From NCBI GenBank assembly GCA_021800255.1, contig JAJYZC010000012.1, positions 1-57,326 of the forward strand: a stretch of DNA of 57,326 bases, in the 5' to 3' direction. How positions within the stretch are numbered: the first letter of the stretch is position 1; each line of letters starts with the position of its first letter. A program made the position numbers and the translations under genes. Origin of the DNA: Acidobacteriota bacterium. Lineage in GTDB: Bacteria > Acidobacteriota > Terriglobia > Terriglobales > Acidobacteriaceae. The notes under the pieces are model-generated. The model was given only the letters and a program-made list of their open reading frames with translations. It had not been told where the DNA came from and made no database searches. Positions 54,162 through 57,326 of this stretch are shown here, piece by piece.

Positions 54162-54206
54162 GAAAATGTTGAAATAAATCATCCCCGTTTAGAGTAGAAT
54201 TACTGC

Positions 54207-54818
54207 ATGATGGAAAATTCCTATACTCCAGCTCAGGCATCGGCGGTCGCCAAACTGCCGCTGAAGGCCGTCCAGAAGCTCATCGATGTGCGGCTGATCC
54301 GTCCGCGCAGGATGCGGAGCGGGCGCACGACTCAGCGGCTCCTCTCGCCGGAACATCTTGTCTATCTCCGGCTCGAGGCCGAAGGCGTGCGACTGCTGCC
54401 GCTTGCGGCGCGGCGTGAAGTGGCACGAACCGTTGTGGAAAAGCCGGATGTCCATTCCATTTCTGTCGGGGGCGGTTCGGCGCTCCTGATCGAGGTGGAA
54501 CGCGCGCGGCGCGAAGTCGAGCAGGAACTGAAACGGCTGCGCAAGGTGCAGGCGACGGTCGTTTCCGACCCGGAGATCATGCGCGGCACGCCGGTCTTCA
54601 AGGGCACGCGTATCCCGGTCGAACTGGTAGCAGAGATGCTCACAGAAGGCGCAACGGTCGAGGAAATCCTCGCCGGATACCCGGCGCTCACCCGTGAGCA
54701 GGTGGGGCTGGCCCCACTCTACGTGGCAGCATTCCCCCGCCGTGGCCGCCCGGCACAACGCCCGTGGGCAAAGAAGAAGCCGATCCGCATCACACGGCAG
54801 CGCCGCGCGGCGGCCTGA
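54207..54818 (+). CDS. DUF433 domain antitoxin-like protein
   Basis: 203 residues. The C-terminal half (about 115-175) is DUF433, a short helix-turn-helix-like domain: 'VSDPEIMRGTPVFKGTRIPVELVAEMLTEGATVEEILAGYPALTREQV' in outline. The N-terminal part has 'YTPAQASAVAKLPLKAVQKLI', a second likely DNA-binding helix pair. DUF433 proteins usually precede DUF5615 PIN-like proteins as antitoxin and toxin, as here, with 11 bases between stop and next start. The tail is Arg/Lys-rich. A second ATG directly follows the first. Self-repression of the operon would be usual. Confidence 0.85.
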   Translation: MMENSYTPAQASAVAKLPLKAVQKLIDVRLIRPRRMRSGRTTQRLLSPEHLVYLRLEAEGVRLLPLAARREVARTVVEKPDVHSISVGGGSALLIEVERARREVEQELKRLRKVQATVVSDPEIMRGTPVFKGTRIPVELVAEMLTEGATVEEILAGYPALTREQVGLAPLYVAAFPRRGRPAQRPWAKKKPIRITRQRRAAA

Positions 54819-54829
54819 GACTGACTCCC

Positions 54830-55210
54830 TTGTCTGTCAAATTTCTCATCGACGAGTGCCTGCACACCTCCCTGGTCGAGTTGGCCCATGCTGCTGGTCA
54901 TGCGGCGGACCATGTGACCTATCTCGCGCTCGGGGGTGCGAAAGACTGGCAGTTGATGCATACGATCCTGGAGCGCGATTACACGTTTGTGACCAACAAC
55001 CGCTTGGATTTCCTCGCACTCTACAATCGCGCTCCAGTCCATGCAGGCCTCGTCATCCTCATTCCCAATGTGACGCCACTCCGGCAGCAGGAACTCTTTC
55101 AGGCTGCGCTTGACCACATTGGCCAGGGCGAAATCGTCAACGCCGTCCTTGAAGTGGAGTATCACGGCGACCGAATCGAGTGTCGCGAGTATCCGCTGCC
55201 GACGGAGTGA
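54830..55210 (+). CDS. DUF5615 PIN-like toxin candidate
   Basis: 126 residues from the TTG at 54830. The PIN-like fold is indicated by 'SVKFLIDECLHTSLVELAHAAGH' (Asp-Glu of the first acidic cluster), 'GGAKDWQLMHTILERDYTFVTNNRLDF' (acidic pair and T-N-N) and 'HAGLVILIPN'. PIN-domain toxins are metal-dependent RNases. The frame is open to 54764, but that would overlap the DUF433 gene and lacks homology. No good ribosome site is seen, which suits translational coupling to the antitoxin gene 11 bases upstream. Confidence 0.8.
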   Translation: MSVKFLIDECLHTSLVELAHAAGHAADHVTYLALGGAKDWQLMHTILERDYTFVTNNRLDFLALYNRAPVHAGLVILIPNVTPLRQQELFQAALDHIGQGEIVNAVLEVEYHGDRIECREYPLPTE

Positions 55211-55214
55211 CGCT

Positions 55215-55340
55215 ATGCGACTCGACATCGAACTTGGGCTATACCGCAAGTATGGCGGCTCGACGAAACTTTGCAACGAGATTGAACCGCCGGGATCAGG
55301 CCGCTATGACCACATTGAAGTGAAAGAGGTATTTGGATGA
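55215..55340 (+). CDS. 41-residue protein of unknown function
   Basis: Starts at ATG 55215, with CGGAG seven bases upstream inside the end of the DUF5615 gene, and ends at TGA 55340, overlapping the ATG of the next gene by four bases (ATGA). The protein begins 'MRLDIELGLYRKYGGSTK', continues with one Cys in 'LCNEIEPPGSGRYD' and ends 'HIEVKEVFG'. I recognise no family. The tight packing on both sides argues that it is translated and belongs to the same system. Confidence 0.6.
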   Translation: MRLDIELGLYRKYGGSTKLCNEIEPPGSGRYDHIEVKEVFG

Positions 55341-57160
55341 GTAAGAGTGGGAAACCAGATATTCCTATGAAGATTCCTGAATGGTTACAGACAGCCCTTG
55401 CGCCGTTTGAAGCCTCACAGCAGCCCTTTATGGAAGTTGCCATTTGTGACGCCATTCGTGGCGCGGTGGACAAGCACGGTAGCGTATCGGACGAAGAGCA
55501 GCCGGTCGTTGAGGCGGAATGGTCAGCCTTTGGATTCCTCGCAAGCCCCGATAAGGACAGCGTCTGGGGTACTTATTTTGCCCCAATGATGACCGTTACA
55601 AGAAAAGATGGCAAAGAACTCCGGTCCCCAGACATCGCCAACCTGACCGCAGCATCCGTGACCCATTGGGAAGAGCGCGTACGTGCGATCAATGACCCCG
55701 TGATGCGCGCACGGTACGCTGATGCAGTGTGGGATCTGAAGAAGGCAATCGCGGGACAAGCGCCATCTTTTCAGTTTGCGCAGATCGCAATTGACGCATA
55801 CATCGAGGCTACCAATCAACGACGCTTCACGATGGAGATTGAGGCAATCGAATGGCTGCGCCGCGCATTAGACGTGTCCCTAAGTCTCCGCGATACGGAA
55901 CGCTCAAATCGCATCGTTCAAACAATCCTTGAATTCAACAATGCCGTCGTCACCCCGGGGCATATGGGCGTCTGGATATTCCCGTTCGACGCCTTATACA
56001 ACCGAAAAGACATCATCACATCTGCACAAGAAGCGAAGATCATCGCTGATCTTGAAACGATGCTGACGAAGACCAGCACCTTGGGCGAATCGGGAAGTTT
56101 TGATCCTCACGGAGCGCAAGCTGCGGCGGAACGCCTCGCGCTGCACTATCGGCGGATCGGCGATACCGCCAATGTCCGACGAGTCATCACCTGTTACGGC
56201 GAGGCATTTGCGAAGCTTTCGAAAGACGCGAGCCCCATGCTTGCAACTGCGTGGCTCCAACCCGTTATTGAAAGGTACGAGCAAGAGGGATTGAAGAAGG
56301 AGGCAGAAGAACTTCAGTTACTCGCGTCGGAAAAGGCGAAGAACATTGAATCCGACATGAAAACAGTGTCGGTTCCGTTCGAGCCTAAGAAAGAGGAGAT
56401 CGACCAGTTCCTTGAACAGATCACGGCAGGTGATCTCACTGCGGCGCTTCGACGGATCGCAGCGTACTTCATCCCGAAGGTTGCAGAGTCGAAAGACTTT
56501 CTTGAACGGATGCGCAGTGAAGCGCCTTTGCTTTCTCTGATTTCAGTTACTCGCGTCGATGCCGACGGGCGCCCGGTAGGCCGGATCGGTTCGATTGACG
56601 AGGACCCGGAGGGTAGACTGCATCAGCAGTTAGGCAGATTGATCGGGTTCCAGCAACCATTTCTCGTGTGGGCACTGGATCGCCTCCGCGAGCGATTCTC
56701 CCCCTCCGTCGATGACGTACTGAAATTCCTGCGGAAGTCACCACTGTTCTCAATTTCAAGTGACACTCTTCTGCGTGAAGGACTGGTGGCTTACTGGACG
56801 GGCGATTTCGTAAAGGCAATTCACATTCTCGTGCCTCAAGTTGAGCGCGTTCTCCGCGACCTGCTTGCCCTTTTGGGCATTCCTACAGTCAAAACGGTGC
56901 GAGGTCATTCTGGCATCCTCGATGCCAAGAGTATGAACGATGTCCTCCAGGATGAGCGCGTTCGGACAGCGTTAACGGAAGACCTGTGGCGATACCTTTT
57001 CGTGCTCTACATTGACCGGAGGGGCGGTCTCAATCTTCGGAATGATCTTGCGCACGGCCTCGCAGGAGAGGAGATATTTAACCGTGCAAGAGCGGATCGC
57101 GTAGTCCACAGTTTGCTGGCTCTCAGCTTCATTCGTGCCACAGAAGGCACGAGAACATGA
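55337..57160 (+). CDS. DUF4209-type protein with C-terminal HEPN-like R-x4-H motif
   Basis: 607 residues, no signal peptide or membrane helix. The N-terminal 300 or so residues are helical and TPR-like in feel ('AQAAAERLALHYRRIGDTANV', 'ITCYGEAFAKLSKD'). The C-terminal region carries the DUF4209 pattern: 'YWTGDFVKAIHILVPQVERVLRDLLALLGIP' in outline, then 'GGLNLRNDLAHGLAG'. R-N-D-L-A-H (Arg568, His573) fits the R-x4-6-H signature of HEPN ribonucleases. DUF4209 proteins occur in defence-rich islands, but no mechanism is known to me. AGAGG lies eight bases before the ATG. Codon use is more AT-rich than the chromosome to the left. Confidence 0.75.
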   Translation: MSKSGKPDIPMKIPEWLQTALAPFEASQQPFMEVAICDAIRGAVDKHGSVSDEEQPVVEAEWSAFGFLASPDKDSVWGTYFAPMMTVTRKDGKELRSPDIANLTAASVTHWEERVRAINDPVMRARYADAVWDLKKAIAGQAPSFQFAQIAIDAYIEATNQRRFTMEIEAIEWLRRALDVSLSLRDTERSNRIVQTILEFNNAVVTPGHMGVWIFPFDALYNRKDIITSAQEAKIIADLETMLTKTSTLGESGSFDPHGAQAAAERLALHYRRIGDTANVRRVITCYGEAFAKLSKDASPMLATAWLQPVIERYEQEGLKKEAEELQLLASEKAKNIESDMKTVSVPFEPKKEEIDQFLEQITAGDLTAALRRIAAYFIPKVAESKDFLERMRSEAPLLSLISVTRVDADGRPVGRIGSIDEDPEGRLHQQLGRLIGFQQPFLVWALDRLRERFSPSVDDVLKFLRKSPLFSISSDTLLREGLVAYWTGDFVKAIHILVPQVERVLRDLLALLGIPTVKTVRGHSGILDAKSMNDVLQDERVRTALTEDLWRYLFVLYIDRRGGLNLRNDLAHGLAGEEIFNRARADRVVHSLLALSFIRATEGTRT

Positions 57161-57200
57161 AGTCAAAACCGTTCCGTAGAAATTGCGAGTGGAACTCTAG

Positions 57201-57326
57201 GGAACCTCTGAAGAACTCCCCGATCCACTACTGATGCAGGTAATGTGGATTGAGGGAGCGATGACGGATGCAGCAGATGACACTGGCCCATCAGGCAAGT
57301 TTTGAGCGGTACCGGAAGAAGACGCG
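57201..57326 (+). mobile_element. IS5-family insertion sequence, left end (cut by window edge)
   Basis: A sharp boundary follows CTAG (57197-57200), with GGAACCTCTGAAGAACTCCC as the likely terminal inverted repeat. CTAG fits the Y-T-A-R target duplication of the IS5 group. The transposase starts 67 bases inside. Only the first 126 bp are in the window. Confidence 0.7.
57268..57326 (+). CDS. IS5-family transposase (N-terminal fragment)
   Basis: Only 19 complete codons are visible. 'MQQMTLAHQ' and 'FERYRKKT' match the N-terminal pattern of IS5-group transposases (M-x-Q-x-T-x-A, then G/S-F-E-x-Y-R-K-x-T-R). The DDE catalytic domain lies beyond the window, so integrity cannot be judged. Confidence 0.7.
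   Translation, partial: MQQMTLAHQASFERYRKKT

Noticed and set aside
53970..54182. Minus-strand frame covering the tRNA fragment and repeats
   Set aside because: Its translation of the tRNA end gives the familiar false 'SGVQIPPPRP' tail; no real protein is indicated.

Overview
The window reads as chromosome from a high-GC, diderm bacterium, most likely an Acidobacteriota (Terriglobia-like) member. This rests on the tight minus-strand block rplI-rpsR-rpsF-pth-rplY-prs-tRNA-Gln-ispE, an outer-membrane LptD system, paired DUF3857 proteins, Ig-like-domain lipoproteins and frequent TTG/GTG starts. The taxonomic call is an inference from gene content, not from a marker-gene comparison.

Layout. 1-1161: N-terminal part of a membrane-anchored protein with OB-fold-like repeats (minus, cut by the window edge). 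1460-5734: recX, an HPP-family membrane protein and pyruvate phosphate dikinase. 5799-8359: a 2.56-kb unit bounded by two ~166-bp inverted repeats (about 96% identical). It carries a small cytochrome c behind three helically phased CRP/FNR-type sites, a short MITE-like element and a SAM methyltransferase. 8434-16211 (minus): Old Yellow Enzyme, two overlapping DUF3857 proteins, a PAS-GGDEF diguanylate cyclase and a radical SAM protein. 16442-22475: TauE/SafE transporter, S9 peptidase and a large Ig-like lipoprotein. 22735-26141: a VOC-RibH fusion overlapping nusB, a small lipoprotein, a YtxH protein and a membrane-anchored coiled-coil protein. 26282-32530 (minus): translation and precursor-supply block whose proteins share Ala/Pro/Glu-rich tails and which is peppered with small repeats, one of them inserted in ispE. 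32989-37789 (minus): lptD, a DsbA-like lipoprotein and a SurA-like lipoprotein, apparently an LptD-maturation cassette. 38063-41821: RDD protein, MITE-like palindrome, methyltransferase and soluble transhydrogenase. 42019-47857 (minus): glycosyltransferase, sulfotransferase, cysQ, cysNC and cysD, a PAPS-making and sulfonation cluster with no visible PAPS reductase. 48167-53721: AmpG-like MFS carrier, ferredoxin-methyltransferase fusion, aldose 1-epimerase and sugar porter.

53976-57326: a 3' fragment of a tRNA-Pro gene marks what looks like the end of an integrated island that continues past the right edge. Just inside it is a compact operon: DUF433 antitoxin-like protein, DUF5615 PIN-like toxin, a 41-residue protein, and a DUF4209-type protein ending in an R-x4-H HEPN motif. 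The next feature is the left end of an IS5-family element. This operon is the best candidate in the window for an undescribed defence or toxin-antitoxin-type system.

Three further sets of genes look functionally linked. LptD, DsbA-like and SurA-like proteins fit one outer-membrane assembly task. CysD, CysNC, CysQ and the sulfotransferase fit PAPS supply, use and PAP clearance. The two methyltransferases at 7137 and 49763 share the same fold and C-terminal pattern but differ in that one carries an N-terminal [2Fe-2S] domain.
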